Under the pieces are notes generated by a model. That model searched no databases and was not told the DNA's origin. It saw only the letters and a program-made list of their open reading frames with translations. Shown one piece after another: positions 53,507 to 64,000 of a DNA stretch of 64,000 nucleotides. A program made the translations under genes and the position numbers. The stretch is from Stropharia rugosoannulata (Eukaryota > Basidiomycota > Agaricomycetes > Agaricales > Strophariaceae), in assembly GCA_028532985.1 (NCBI GenBank), contig JANCIK010000005.1, positions 1,122,501 to 1,186,500 on the forward strand, in the 5' to 3' direction. Within the stretch, counting starts at the first letter, position 1; each line of letters opens with the position of its first letter.

Positions 53507-56500
53507 ATGGATAGTTCGCCAATAGTCCAGAACAATGCGCTGCTCCCCCACAGTGTATATGACCTGGAAGAATTCACCCTGACCAAGGAAGAAGAGGCGG
53601 TGCTATCACAGATCGAGGAAAAGCACCAATCGTCACAACCGTTGAAGGATCCTGCCCCGATGAACACCCCTACCGCGTCTCCCACTCGAAGAAAACGTAA
53701 ATGTGCTACCTCTGTGGAGCGTGCTCAACATGTCTCTCCCTACAAGCTTCGCTCTACCATCAAAGCGTCTTCCCGTGCTTTAGATGCGGGGAACCAGCCT
53801 AACATCAACCGCAGTGCGGTTCAGACAAGCCCCAATGACAATTTCGTACCTTCAGATACAAGTCAGCCGGCTGATATTGGTGGGGCTCTGGTCGAAGGAT
53901 CCAGTAAGTTGTCATTGGCGTCGTAACTCCCTTCTGAGTCAATGCTCATCCTGTCCACCTTGAACCAGTAGTTGGGCATGTCGAATCCCAGAGGAAGGGC
54001 AGTGATGCCGGCAATCCTCCAGAGTCTATGGGGCCCGCGAATCAGACCACACAAGTAACGAACTCTCTGGGCCACAGTGGGGAAACTGGCCGGCGCTCAG
54101 AATCCCTAGGACCCATGAATCATTGCGTACTGCCACCTGGGGCAATGTATCATCCTCCTGGAGCCACAAATCAACCAATTCATCAGCACTATGCCTTTCA
54201 TTCATATCCGCAGCAGTATACAGTCCCACCTGGCTTCCACTTTCCCAATGCTCCATACAACCCGGGCCCAACAATGCCTATGGATGGGCCAAATCCGTCT
54301 TCTAACGTATTTGCGGCGCAGTACCAACCTCCAGGCGCACTGCAGACAGCGCAGATGTCCACCCTGAGCTATCAGATGCCCCAGCCTCCACCAATGCTTC
54401 ACGGAGGCTCGACAGTCTCTGAACCGACTGTAAACGCAGTTGGTGTCGCTCCAGTCCCACTAGTCATTCAGCAATTTGCGCCTAGCAGAGCCCCGTCAGT
54501 AACATTTCAACCGGCCCCTGAAATGAAACCTGTTGCTCCAGCCCCACCCGTCGTTCAGCAATCCGCGCCTAGCGAAGCTCCCCCAGCAGTCACTGCAAGA
54601 GGCAATGCGTCTGACAGGGTTAATACGTCACCAATCCGTACGCCTGAGAAGCTTCCAGAGACGCCAGAATTTGAGACGCCTGTAAGGAAAAGAAAGCGCC
54701 ATGTGCTAGACCAGTCGGACCAGGAGACAGATACAGATTCAGGTACTCTGGAGAAAGGTCCCTTGCGCAGCCGCCTGGATAGTGAGTCGCCCACGATTGG
54801 CCATTTGACGAAATCTTCGCGCCATGCCTTGCGCCGTGCGTTTGAAAGACTGGATGCGGATTTGAAGCTTGCGAGTAAGGAAACAGGGTTAACTCCTACT
54901 CAAATAGTCGAGCGCTGGGATGCAACGAAAACACGAGTCGGGAGTTCCTGGAACATCTACCAAGGATTTTTCGAGGAGCGGCGGGACGCCGAGCTCAGCC
55001 GTCTGCCTGAAGAGGATCGTCCCTTGCGTGAGTGGTCATAACTTATGTAATTGCTGATATTGATCTTATGTGCTGGTAGCCGGCACTATACCTCCGAAAT
55101 CCGTTATATCGGCCTGCTACGAGAGCTTCAAGGCTGCCCAACCCGACACCTACGATGACGTCTTGCGCAGCTGGCATCGCCTTCGACTAATGGACAACAA
55201 AGGAGACTCGACAGTCTCTAGGCGTTCTCGAGAGTTCAAGAAGCATGTTGAAAAGATTGATAATTCTGTAAGCACCGTAGTACTGCTACTGTAGATTGTC
55301 TAATTGATTTACTTCTCGTGGCTGACAGATTCGACACGGGTCCAATCTATATGGATTCGAGAGCATATGTATTACTATAGGTGGTGTTGTCAATCAGGAC
55401 CACAATCTTGCCCAAATCATAGCAAGTGATGCTGCAACAGAAGTGAGTTTGAGCCTGTTCCATCCGGGCGTAGATAAATTCTCATATATTTTTTTGCAGT
55501 TCTTTCTGGATCAGTTTCGCTCAACAGACGACCTTGCAGTGGCTCGAATGAAGGCCCATGTTTAGTAAGTCCGTTTACTCCTCTTCATGCGCAGGTAAAC
55601 CTAACGCATGGCTGGAAGTCATCGTTTATCAAGGCGCTTCGGGGAGGGTGACAACCCGCTAAATATTCATGAAAGTGTCATCTCCTCTACTGTCGCTAGT
55701 TCAACAAGCACCAAAGCGAAGGACCAGGCAACGCCTGCTGTAGGAGACACAAATGTCCTTGCTGAGCTAAAGGAGAGGTTCATTGCGCTGGCAGGTTAGA
55801 TTTGGATCTTCACTCAATTTCTTTTGTCTGACAGCATCTTACAGCGAAGCATAATATATCGATAACCAAGGGTTCCTCGTTACATTGGAAAGGTCTTCCT
55901 CAAATCATTGCTGAGGCTGGCTGCGTCCTTGTGAACTGGCCAGAGGACGTATCATTTCCCTGCGACGAATCTGGAGGTAAAAGCACCTCGAAAGGGATAG
56001 CCATATTGAAGTTACCTGCACGTATGCAGCTCCTAGCGGCCTTCGACCATCCGTCTTTCCCTCTTCACATTGCGAAGAAGTACTCTTCAGGTAAGTGCCT
56101 CAATACCCCGCTAGTGTTAGCGCAACTCACCAGTTTTATCCCAGCAGTCCCAAAAGATCATCCAGTTATCATTGGTGTTCCGCCAGATTCCAGCTCTCCA
56201 CATGCATTCGCGCGTCGTAAGTTCCTTGACGAGAACCAGAACGAAGACCGGAACGGCCCCCCACGGTGCAAGCCGGCTTCGTCATCTCGGAACTCAGGCC
56301 ACACTGTCCGTTCGACTAAGGCGTCAGCTCGTACTACCAACAAGACAACCGAGTCTAGGCACACAACCCAGGTCTATGAAGAAATTGAAGACCTGTCGGA
56401 TGATGACAAACCTCTGGTCGGCGTTGACGACTCCATCGAGGAAGACCCACTGACACCTAAAGCTAAAGTCCAAAAGAAGACGGTAAAGAATGTTGCCAAG

Positions 56501-57129
56501 GTCCACTTCAAGCCAGAGTGCCAGGACTCGCCTTACTCTGCCACACTCGACGGGTCGCCCCAATACTCTGGATCAGACCGAGATGCGCCTCCTGTCGTTC
56601 GGTCACCTCTGAACCTGAGGAGCAAAGCATCAACGAGGGATAGGGAAAAAACAGGCAAGTTTGGACCAGAATCTGATGATATAACATTTCGCTAATTGAA
56701 TGGTTTGAATAGTCCCTAAGAAGTCAAAACAGGTAGTAAAGGGTCAGGATAACATATCCAAGTCAGACTCAAGACAAACCGGAAAGAGACGCGCTCTTGA
56801 GCGTACCGTTTCGCAAGATCTGTCATCGACCTCGACCTCCATGCCTCCTGACGATCCCTTTGCCCTCAAACCTGTTCGATCTTCCGTAGTGCCTTCCGCT
56901 GCTAGTAAAAAGGCGGCGGCTGCGGCCGACATGGTCGCTAGGAAGCTATTTGGGGCCATCGAGACCCAGCCACCCAATAACACAGCAAGCATTGGGACGA
57001 CTACCCAGACATCAGCGCAAGCTTCGGGTGCCGCCGCCGATCATCCCCAGGATAGTGGTGCCTCAGCACCATCGACGTCGTACCCACAACACCAGACTAT
57101 GCCAGCTCCGCATCCTAATCATGAGTCCG

Positions 57130-57245
57130 GCCCCGCGCCGCATCCTCATCATGCCATGCCTCAACCACATCCTCATCACGCCATGCCTCAACCGCACCCT
57201 CATCACGTCATGGCTCAACCGCATCTTCCTCACCCGCATCATCAG
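57130..57245 (+). repeat. coding His/Pro minisatellite
   Basis: A 30-bp unit encoding PQPHPHHAM is repeated three to four times (CATCCTCATCACGCCATGCC and variants) in the tail of the large gene. It is in frame and resembles low-complexity tails of nuclear or scaffold proteins. Confidence 0.8.
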
Positions 57246-57360
57246 CTTCACCAAGCCGCTCTGCTACCTCACCCTTCAATGGTTCCCCAGCAGCAGAGTC
57301 AGTCTACGCAAAATCCGGGGCACGCTGCAGCCGGATATCCTGAGGGTTACTACCCCCCAC

Positions 57361-57365
57361 CAAAC
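57361..57365 (+). other. target-site duplication, 5' side
   Basis: CAAAC immediately before the 5' LTR matches CAAAC at 62880-62884 immediately after the 3' LTR. The 5-bp length is typical of Ty1/copia integrases. Confidence 0.9.
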
Positions 57366-57758
57366 TGTTGAAGTACATAACTTTCCGTTTTCGTACATCA
57401 GTGATTGCACCAGTCTTCGTCTTATGTATCATTCTTCTACTTCATCATCACACAATCACTCTCATTTATCAACTCACACTTCATACCTTTTCCTTCCTTT
57501 ACTGTTCAACGCACATCGTACTACGCGAGTTCTTCGCATACTCTTTCCGAGATCCGACTATTTATTTATACCTACACTCGTTTTCGAACACCTCAGTCGT
57601 TCTCCCATACGCTGAGGTGATTTCCTTGTTCATTCATTACTTACCAAGTATCTGACTACGCATACAGGTCACAGTATTCACTTGTATTCAGGTACATAAA
57701 TAAAAGTCGTTCTCCCATACGCTGAGGTCACAGTATTCACTTGTATTCAGTTTTTACA
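57366..57758 (+). repeat. copia 5' LTR
   Basis: 393 bp, TG..CA ends. It contains an AT-rich TATA-like segment (CTATTTATTTATACC near 57558) and an internal duplication: GTCGTTCTCCCATACGCTGA at 57597 and 57706, and AGGTCACAGTATTCACTTGT at 57666 and 57725. The AATAAAAG motif lies between them near 57698. Confidence 0.95.
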
Positions 57759-57775
57759 GGTTATGAGCCCTGTTC
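57759..57775 (+). promoter_or_regulatory. primer binding site, half tRNA-iMet type
   Basis: GGTTATGAGCCC directly follows the LTR. It is complementary to GGGCTCATAACC, the anticodon stem-loop of initiator tRNA-Met (CAT anticodon), rather than to a tRNA 3' end. Drosophila copia uses the same kind of half-tRNA primer. The exact tRNA of this organism was not available to compare. Confidence 0.75.
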
Positions 57776-57850
57776 GCAACTGAACCTGCGTGATCAGTCT
57801 CGAGATATCAGCGACTCAACTCGGATCAGTTTCGCTCACCTCCTCGCAAA

Positions 57851-60800
57851 ATGGCAAGCATTAAATTTAGCCATATTCCCATACTCGAGAACTCGACCAA
57901 CTATCCCGAATGGAAGAGATATACCACTCAAGTGCTAGTCGATCAAGGCTTGTGGGGACATGTCGAGGGTAGCGATAACATTCAGTCCATTCACCCCAAG
58001 GTTCCTCAACCACCTGCGCTAACTCCTGAAGCCGACGATGCAGTCAAGGCGAACTTTAAAGCATGGTGGAAGGACGACAACTTTGCGCTCGGCATCGTTA
58101 CCCGTAGGCTATCACGTGTTACGTTCGACAATCTGACCCTCAAGGAGGATACCACTGTTCGGTCCGTCTGGAATGAACTCAAGGCCAAGTACGCCAGGAT
58201 CGATGTCACGGCTCAATACGACTTGAAGGAGCAGCTCATGACTCTGAAGATGAAGGACTATTCAGAGGTCGACAGTTATCTCAGTAAATTCAAAGCTGGC
58301 CGTGAACGTCTTCTAGCAATGGGAGTACCTTTTCCGGAAACCGACATGGTTCATCAAATAATCAGAGGCTTACCTTCAACGGGCGCTTGGCAACACTTCA
58401 AACAGTTAATGATTCAGCTTATGCAGGATCACATAGACTCCGAGCTTACCTCAACCACCACTGGGGGCACTCCCTCGCCACCCGACACCCTGCTAAATCA
58501 CATCATCAGCCGCATCAACCTTGAATGCTACTGTCTGCAGTCGGATGCTCCGAAAAGTGGCACTGGACCAGGTTCGGAATATGCCGCCTTGGCGAGCGCT
58601 AATTCTAGTGCCAAGGGGAGCGATCGCCCAATTCAGAAACACTCAAAAAACCCCGACGGCGTTCCCTGTGATAACTGTGGTGGGCGCTCACATGATAAAC
58701 CACACTGCTATTCACCAGGCGGTGGCATGGAGGACCAGGCTCCACCAGGATTCAAGCCTAGGGGGAAGAAGACAAAGTCGAAAGCTCAAACGAGTACCAA
58801 AACGTCCGCCAAGACCGGCGAGTCGGCATCCGTCGCCACTACAACAAAGCTCACGACATCATCTCCTTCTTCTGATTCTGATTCTGGCGAGATATCTTGC
58901 GTATTTATTGAAGAGTCCCTGAACAGCGATTCTAGTCACCTAGCGCATATCACTCCTGACTCTACACTGCTGGACTCTGGGGCCTCCTCTCACCTCATTA
59001 AACTGAAGGATTTTTTCTGTTCCTACAGTGAGGAATCAGCGCGGAATGTCACCACGGCCAATCTTGGAACATTGGTCACTTACGGGGGCGGTACCTGCGT
59101 GGCTAATGTCACTTACAATGGTCAAACCATTCGCGTTCGTTTCAATAACTGTCTTCACTCACCGTCTGGCGCGGTCAACTTGGTATCTCTTGGCAAACTT
59201 ATCCGAGCTAAAATTAGACCATCGTTTGAGGAAGACGGTCGTGTCATTCTCTATCGAGCAAATACTCCCTTTGCTGAAGGATCCATGACGTCAAATTGTC
59301 TATTCGTATTGCAGATACAATTCATTCCCTCGGCTTTCTTGCACTCCACGCTCGTGAAGGAACTCAGCGAAACCTCGATTGCTATGTTCGCCAAGGTGAA
59401 GGAGACAATTGACCTGTGGCACTGTCGGTTTGGACATCCCAGCGAAAGAACGACGCGCCTCTTAATCAAGTCGCTCAAGCACGCCTCTTCAATAGACGAT
59501 AGCTCTCTTTCAGTTTGCGAGCCATGCATCACCGCCAAACACGTCAACCACCCACACCCTAAGAGCGACGTGCTTCAACCTCGTCCCGGTCCTCTCGAGC
59601 GTATTGTAGGTGACATCTGCGGTCCTTTCCCTGTCCAAACTCCGCATCATAAGCGCTATTTCGTTGCCTTTCGAGACTCTCACCTGAAAATCGTCAACGT
59701 TCAGCTGCTCGCAGACAGAGAACCGGTGCATACACTGGAGGCCTTCAAAATTATGCAGGCAAAGTGGGAAAGGAAAACCGGGGCAAAGATCAAGGAGTTT
59801 CGATGCGACGGTGGACCAGAGTGGAAGGCGGAATTCAGTTGTTACCTCACCGAGGAAGGTATATTCCTGGATGTTACTCCGCGAACAGAACACTGGATGA
59901 ATGGCGAGGCCGAGCGTATTCTGCGGACCCTACAAGAACATATGCTAGCCATGATGATCACGGCTCAGCTCCCTCTTACCTACTGGGGCGAAGCTGCTCT
60001 CACCGCCTGCTATCTTGTCAACATCACAGTTTCATCTTCCACAGGTGTCACTCCTTTTGAACTCATGCACGGTCGCAAGCCGAACTTGACTCACTTACGT
60101 ATCTGGGGTCTACGCTGCTTTGCTCATGTTCCTTTGGAATAGCAATCCAAACTCGGTATCAAATCTGTGGAGTGTCTATTTATGGGCTATCCTCCCGGCG
60201 GACGTGGCTATCGCGTTCGTGATATCAAAACGGGTCATTTCTTTGATTCAACTAATGTCATCTTCGATGAAAATATACCCTATAAACCTGCTCATTCTCC
60301 ACCTGCAACTCCAATAGATTTCGCCTCGCTTCCTTTCTTGCCGTCTGTTCTTGCTCGCCTATCAGCTGATCTAAATCTTGCACCCGTTCCGACGTCTGAT
60401 ACACCTCTTCTTGACCGCAATCCTGCGGAAACTCCTGATATTCTTGTTCAACCACCCACTCCTTCTTCACTTCAATCGTCGTCAGTTCCCTCTGCTCCGT
60501 CCCCACCATCTGACAGCCAACCCATTCGTCCTGTGCGAGCCTCATCTCGTGAGCGCCACCGCACGGAGAAGGGCGCTTTCCTGGACAACTTGATTAAGGC
60601 GCAAAAGGAGCATCGAGAACGTATTCGCAGCAAATCTCCTTCCATCACCTCACAATCCTCGCACTGCACTCCTCCAGTCAGCACTGCCTCTCTTGACGAT
60701 CCTGAAAACCCATTCGTTGGCCTATGTAACACCGACATGTTCTCATCTCCTCTGTATCAGTCTGCCCCTCTCGAATTCTCTGCATTATCTCTCGACGCAG

Positions 60801-62479
60801 AGGAGTATCTCATGCGTGACGCTGACACGTTCTGCGAGACCGTCCTCCTATCAATTCGCAGTGACATTCGTCGTAACCCATCCTCCGCAACTTATGACAT
60901 GTCTGTGCCGCCAGCTACGTATGCTGAGGCTATGGCAAGCTCTGACTTCGAGGTATGGAAGACAGTTGTCAATAAGGAACTGTCTATGCTCAAATCGATG
61001 GGAGTCTACGTGGAAGAGGACTTACCAGCAGGACGACACGCTATTGGCAACAGATGGGTGTTTGAATTCAAACTTACCGACAATGGCTCTCCTCCTTCCC
61101 CAAAAGGCCGCCTCGTTGCGCAAGGTTTCTCACAAATCCCCATGATTGACTACTCCGACACATTTGCGCCTGTAGCTAAGTCAGTCAGTGTTCGTCTCAT
61201 CGCCGTCTATGCAGTGTCTCAGGGATGGCAGCTCGATTGTTTTGATGCAACTCGTGCCTTTCTGTGGGGCGATTTGTCCGAAGTAATTTACATGAAGCGG
61301 CCTCCTGGGTTTGTATCTGCGACATCCTCGTCGACCTCGATTTGGCGTCTAAAGAAATCCTTGTACGGGTTGAAACAGGCATCACGCGTCTGGTATCTGC
61401 TACTCCGTGAAGTACTTCGCAAACTGGGTTTTACACGCTCTGAATTCGATCATGCCGTTTTTATTTTTCGTCAAACCTGGAATGGATCAGCCGTTCACTG
61501 CATTCTTGCCATGCACGTCGACGATGGCCTTGCAGGCTGCAACTCGAAAATGTTTCTTACTCACATCAAGTGCGAAATTGGGAAGGCATTCGGCATCAAA
61601 GACCTCGGGCCTGTTAAGTCGTTTTTAGGTGTTCAATTTGAGCGCGATCTTGCTACGTCTGAACTATGGCTTCATCAAAGCTTATACATAGATTCATTGC
61701 TCGAGGAATACGGCTTAGTTAATTGCAACCCAGTCTCGACCCCACTCGACACAAACTTTCCTTTCGGCCGCGACACTGACATCTATCCTTTTGTTTCTAA
61801 CCTCACTCATGCCTTTCAACGTCTTGTCGGTTCCCTCCTCTTCCTTCAGCGCTATTCTCGACCCGATATCTCGGTAGCTGTTTTGTTGCTCTCTCAACAT
61901 TGCTCTAAGCCTCAACCTCGTCATTATGCTGCGGGAAAGCGCCTCCTCCGTTACCTCGCTGGCACACGCTCTCTATGTCTTCACTATGGGGGCGTGGATA
62001 AAGATCTTCCTCTTACCTGCTATGTCGACGCTGACTGGGCTGGCAACAAATCAACACGTGCATCTATCTCTGGCTTCGTTTGGTACATGGCCGGTGGACC
62101 CATTAGCTGGTCTTCAAAGTCCCAAACGTGCGTGGCCGTCTCTTCTACAGAGTCTGAGTACGTCGCCATCACGCGCTGCGTTCAAGAAGGAATCTGGCTT
62201 CGCTCTTCACTCACCTTTCTTCACATCGACTGTCCCTCGGCCCTGTCGATATTCACTGACAATGAAGGCGCACGTTCACTCTGCGAAAACGATTCTTCAC
62301 ACAGTCGGGCTAAACACATCGACATTCGTTATCATTTCGTATGCTCTCATATTGAATCCCGCACTTTTGCTATTATTCACACTCCTGGTCGTACCAATCC
62401 TGCTGATATTCTAACCAAACCCCTTTCTCGTCAAGTTTTCATTGATTCCATTCAGCGCCTTGGTCTCGTTGTGCGTTGA
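57851..62479 (+). pseudogene. copia gag-pol polyprotein with one in-frame stop
   Basis: ATG 57851 opens a single frame to TGA 62479, broken only by TAG at 60140-60142 (after RCFAHVPLE). Gag has a CCHC zinc knuckle CDNCGGRSHDKPHC (about residue 272). The aspartic protease is LLDSGASSHL (about 375). The GAG-pre-integrase motif is LWHCRFGHPS (about 522). Integrase has its Asp, Asp and Glu at GDICGPF, FRCDGGPEW and NGEAERILRTL. After the stop come integrase C-terminal sequence, a Pro/Ser spacer, reverse transcriptase (RWVFEFKLTDNGSP, LDCFDATRAFLWGD, LYGLKQASRVWY, active-site HVDDGL in place of YVDD) and RNase H (CYVDADWAG, SSTESEYVAITRC, DNEGARSLCEN, HIDIRYHF). All catalytic residues are present. 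The stop probably inactivates this copy, although readthrough is conceivable. The total would be about 1,540 codons. Confidence 0.92.
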
Positions 62480-62486
62480 GGGGGCG
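62477..62486 (+). other. polypurine tract
   Basis: TGAGGGGGCG lies directly before the 3' LTR. It overlaps the gag-pol stop codon region. It is short and interrupted by a C, but positioned where plus-strand priming is expected. Confidence 0.6.
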
Positions 62487-62879
62487 TGTTGAAGTACATA
62501 ACTTTCCGTTTTCGTACATCAGTGATTGCACCAGTCTTCGTCTTATGTATCATTCTTCTACTTCATCATCACACAATCACTCTCATTTATCAACTCACAC
62601 TTCATACCTTTTCCTTCCTTTACTGTTCAACGCACATCGTACTACGCGAGTTCTTCGCATACTCTTTCCGAGATCCGACTATTTATTTATACCTACACTC
62701 GTTTTCGAACACCTCAGTCGTTCTCCCATACGCTGAGGTGATTTCCTTGTTCATTCATTACTTACCAAGTATCTGACTACGCATACAGGTCACAGTATTC
62801 ACTTGTATTCAGGTACATAAATAAAAGTCGTTCTCCCATATGCTGAGGTCACAGTATTCACTTGTATTCAGTTTTTACA
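62487..62879 (+). repeat. copia 3' LTR
   Basis: 393 bp; identical by eye to the 5' LTR except T for C at 62841. It is followed by the CAAAC duplication at 62880-62884, after which the interrupted gene resumes in frame. Confidence 0.95.
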
Positions 62880-63142
62880 CAAACTATGCATCTTCGTATC
62901 CGAATGCCCCGCATATGCAATACTCGTCTCATCACCATGCCCCGAGCTGGTACGGTCAGGCGCCCACTTCCTCATCGGGCTCGAATGCGCCGCCTCCTGG
63001 GCCGGGATACTCAGGTCACGCTATGGGGAATTACTGGTCTATTCCAAACCAGCCCGTGACATATTCTAAAACATTCAATCAATATCCCCCCCACATGCCA
63101 CCTCTTCAGCAGGATGGAATGAATGCAGAGCGATCGGGCTAG

Positions 63143-64000
63143 GTGGTAATAAAATTGTGCATATCATTGTTACGCCTGGGGCCTCTATTTGTGTACATAT
63201 GTCGTATTATTAGTCTTGTATACCTTCGTTTATTGACCAATCGATGTCTCGTTCCTCCTATAGCGCCTATATGTGATTTGCAAGTGTTTGCGCGACAAGT
63301 GATAAGGGGAAAACTTGGGGAAAACGGGGGAGAACATATAAAACATTTATTTGTAACATTCACAATATGACGACTTATCATATCTACAATTAGTCAAGTT
63401 GTGATACTGACAATCCGACAAGGACGAGCGCCACCATCTCAGCCCAATCATTTGACAGCGGAATATACACCCTCCCCTCACAATCCAACCAGAAGGGATC
63501 CGTGGTGCTCAGATTGAATTCATACCGTAGGATTAAATCGACCACTTAGGTGCTGACTTGACAGCTAGGATTGACACCTAGTGGTGTCAAAAACTGCTGC
63601 CAGTGGTGATGTTTTTCCATCGTAGCACGAAGGACTGCGTGCTTCGTCTGGTCAGGCGGCGAAAATAATGCCGGGGTCAGACCACAGACTCGGATGGACT
63701 TGGAGCTCTTGGGTCCGCCCTGTACCTTTGGAGTTGGCAACTATACAGCCCTGATGTCGGATTCGGTGATACCGAAGTAGATCATGCACGGGCTGGTTTG
63801 GCATTCTCAAAGGCAGGGCGGGCCGCGGAGAGGGATACCCAGTGGTCTCTTTTACGTCCTCGAGAAGGGCGGGGGAGTGCTAGTAAGCTAGTAGGGAATG
63901 CCGTGTGAGTGGAATTAGTCCGTCTATGGAGTCTACAAGGCTCTTATATACTACTCACGGGAGCGACTTTTTATATATAGCCTGTTCGCGCACCCACGCA
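63143..64000. other. intergenic with minus-strand coding relic and R1
   Basis: A minus-strand frame at about 63393-63740 reads like protein on both sides of a TAA at about 63546 (FSPPDQTKHAVLRATMEKHH upstream; LILRYEFNLSTTDPFWLDCE downstream). It has no ATG start and no recognised family, so it is probably a relic or an unresolved spliced gene. From 63880 to the window end is a copy of dispersed repeat R1 (TATATAC, TTTTTATATATAGCC, CGCACCCACGCA). Confidence 0.4.
63880..64000 (+). repeat. dispersed repeat R1, truncated at window end
   Basis: It reads CTCTTATATACTACTCACGG, GACTTTTTATATATAGCCTG and CGCGCACCCACGCA, then the window ends. Spacing matches the other R1 copies. Confidence 0.55.

Larger units (their letters stand above)
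57366..62879 (+). mobile_element. Ty1/copia LTR retrotransposon
   Basis: A complete element of 5,514 bp: two 393-bp LTRs that start TGTTG and end TACA, a 5-bp target duplication (CAAAC), a primer binding site right after the 5' LTR, a purine-rich tract before the 3' LTR, and a gag-pol frame in the copia order protease-integrase-reverse transcriptase-RNase H. The LTRs differ at one position that I can see (C at 57720, T at 62841), so the insertion is young. It interrupts the last exon of a host or island gene in the same orientation. Confidence 0.95.
53507..63142 (+). pseudogene. large unassigned gene split by copia insertion
   Basis: From ATG 53507 (MDSSPIVQNNALLPHSVYDL) about eight exons can be joined: 53507-53900; about 53972-55035; 55080-55267; 55328-55442; 55500-55565; 55624-55796; 55845-56091 and on to 56653; and 56715-57365. 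The frame resumes after the retrotransposon at 62885 and stops at 63142. One intron (56654-56714) would be of the GC-AG type. Product about 1,150 aa: a Ser/Pro-rich N-terminus with an RRKRK signal, a Pro/Gln-rich region, then a helical segment (SSRHALRRAFERLDADLKLA, TPTQIVERWDATKTRVG). Next is a compact domain (LHWKGLPQIIAEAGCVLVNW, PEDVSFPCDESG), acidic/basic linkers, a His-Pro repeat and a Tyr/Pro-rich tail. I recall similar uncharacterised agaricomycete proteins but cannot name the family. The insertion lies in the last exon and removes only about the last 85 residues, so a truncated product ending GYYPPPNC could still be made. Confidence 0.6.

Noticed and set aside
57368..57655. ORFs inside the LTRs (also at 62486-62776)
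   Set aside because: They are identical in both LTRs and lie in LTR promoter/terminator sequence; no LTR-encoded protein is known for copia elements.

Overview
The window looks like about 64 kb of nuclear DNA from a filamentous basidiomycete, probably an agaricomycete (mushroom-type). Evidence: dense short introns (about 45-70 nt, GT..AG), a secreted haem peroxidase, a small-oligopeptide transporter with many introns, and a KDZ-type DNA transposase of the kind expanded in Agaricomycetes. There are no rRNA genes, no CRISPR and no convincing tRNA.

Layout. 0-9 kb: a decayed piece of a Tom1/HUWE1-type HECT ubiquitin ligase (no HECT domain) sits between two blocks of the same 73-bp minisatellite. 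A second decayed gene follows, then a long unassigned ORF with an internal repeat (4.9-7.8 kb). 9-15 kb: a truncated short-chain dehydrogenase (minus), a degenerate repeat region, and an apparently intact secreted haem peroxidase of about 530 aa. 15-26 kb: three tandem, intronless, minus-strand genes for secreted DUF5077+DUF3472-like proteins. Each has a TATA-like box about 40 bp upstream of its ATG and a shared upstream block; the intergenic DNA is also partly duplicated. 28-31.6 kb: an OPT transporter. 31.7-41.8 kb: gene-poor DNA with dispersed repeat families, a 0.75-kb inverted-repeat element, microsatellites and a C-rich block.

41.8-63 kb is a mobile-element-like island. It holds a KDZ transposase fused to a C-terminal Ulp1-like (C48) cysteine protease, several small spliced accessory genes on both strands, a MYND zinc-finger gene, and a large gene of unknown function. 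That large gene is split near its 3' end by a Ty1/copia LTR retrotransposon (57366-62879). The element has 393-bp LTRs with one mismatch by eye, a 5-bp target duplication, a half-tRNA-iMet-type primer binding site and one in-frame stop between integrase and reverse transcriptase.

No single pathway ties the window together. The peroxidase, the secreted DUF3472 array and the peptide transporter would suit an extracellular-digestion lifestyle, but that is inference. The best leads are the DUF3472 array with its shared promoter block, the KDZ-Ulp1 multigene island, and the two dispersed non-coding repeat families. All splice sites were read by eye and exon boundaries may be off by a few bases.
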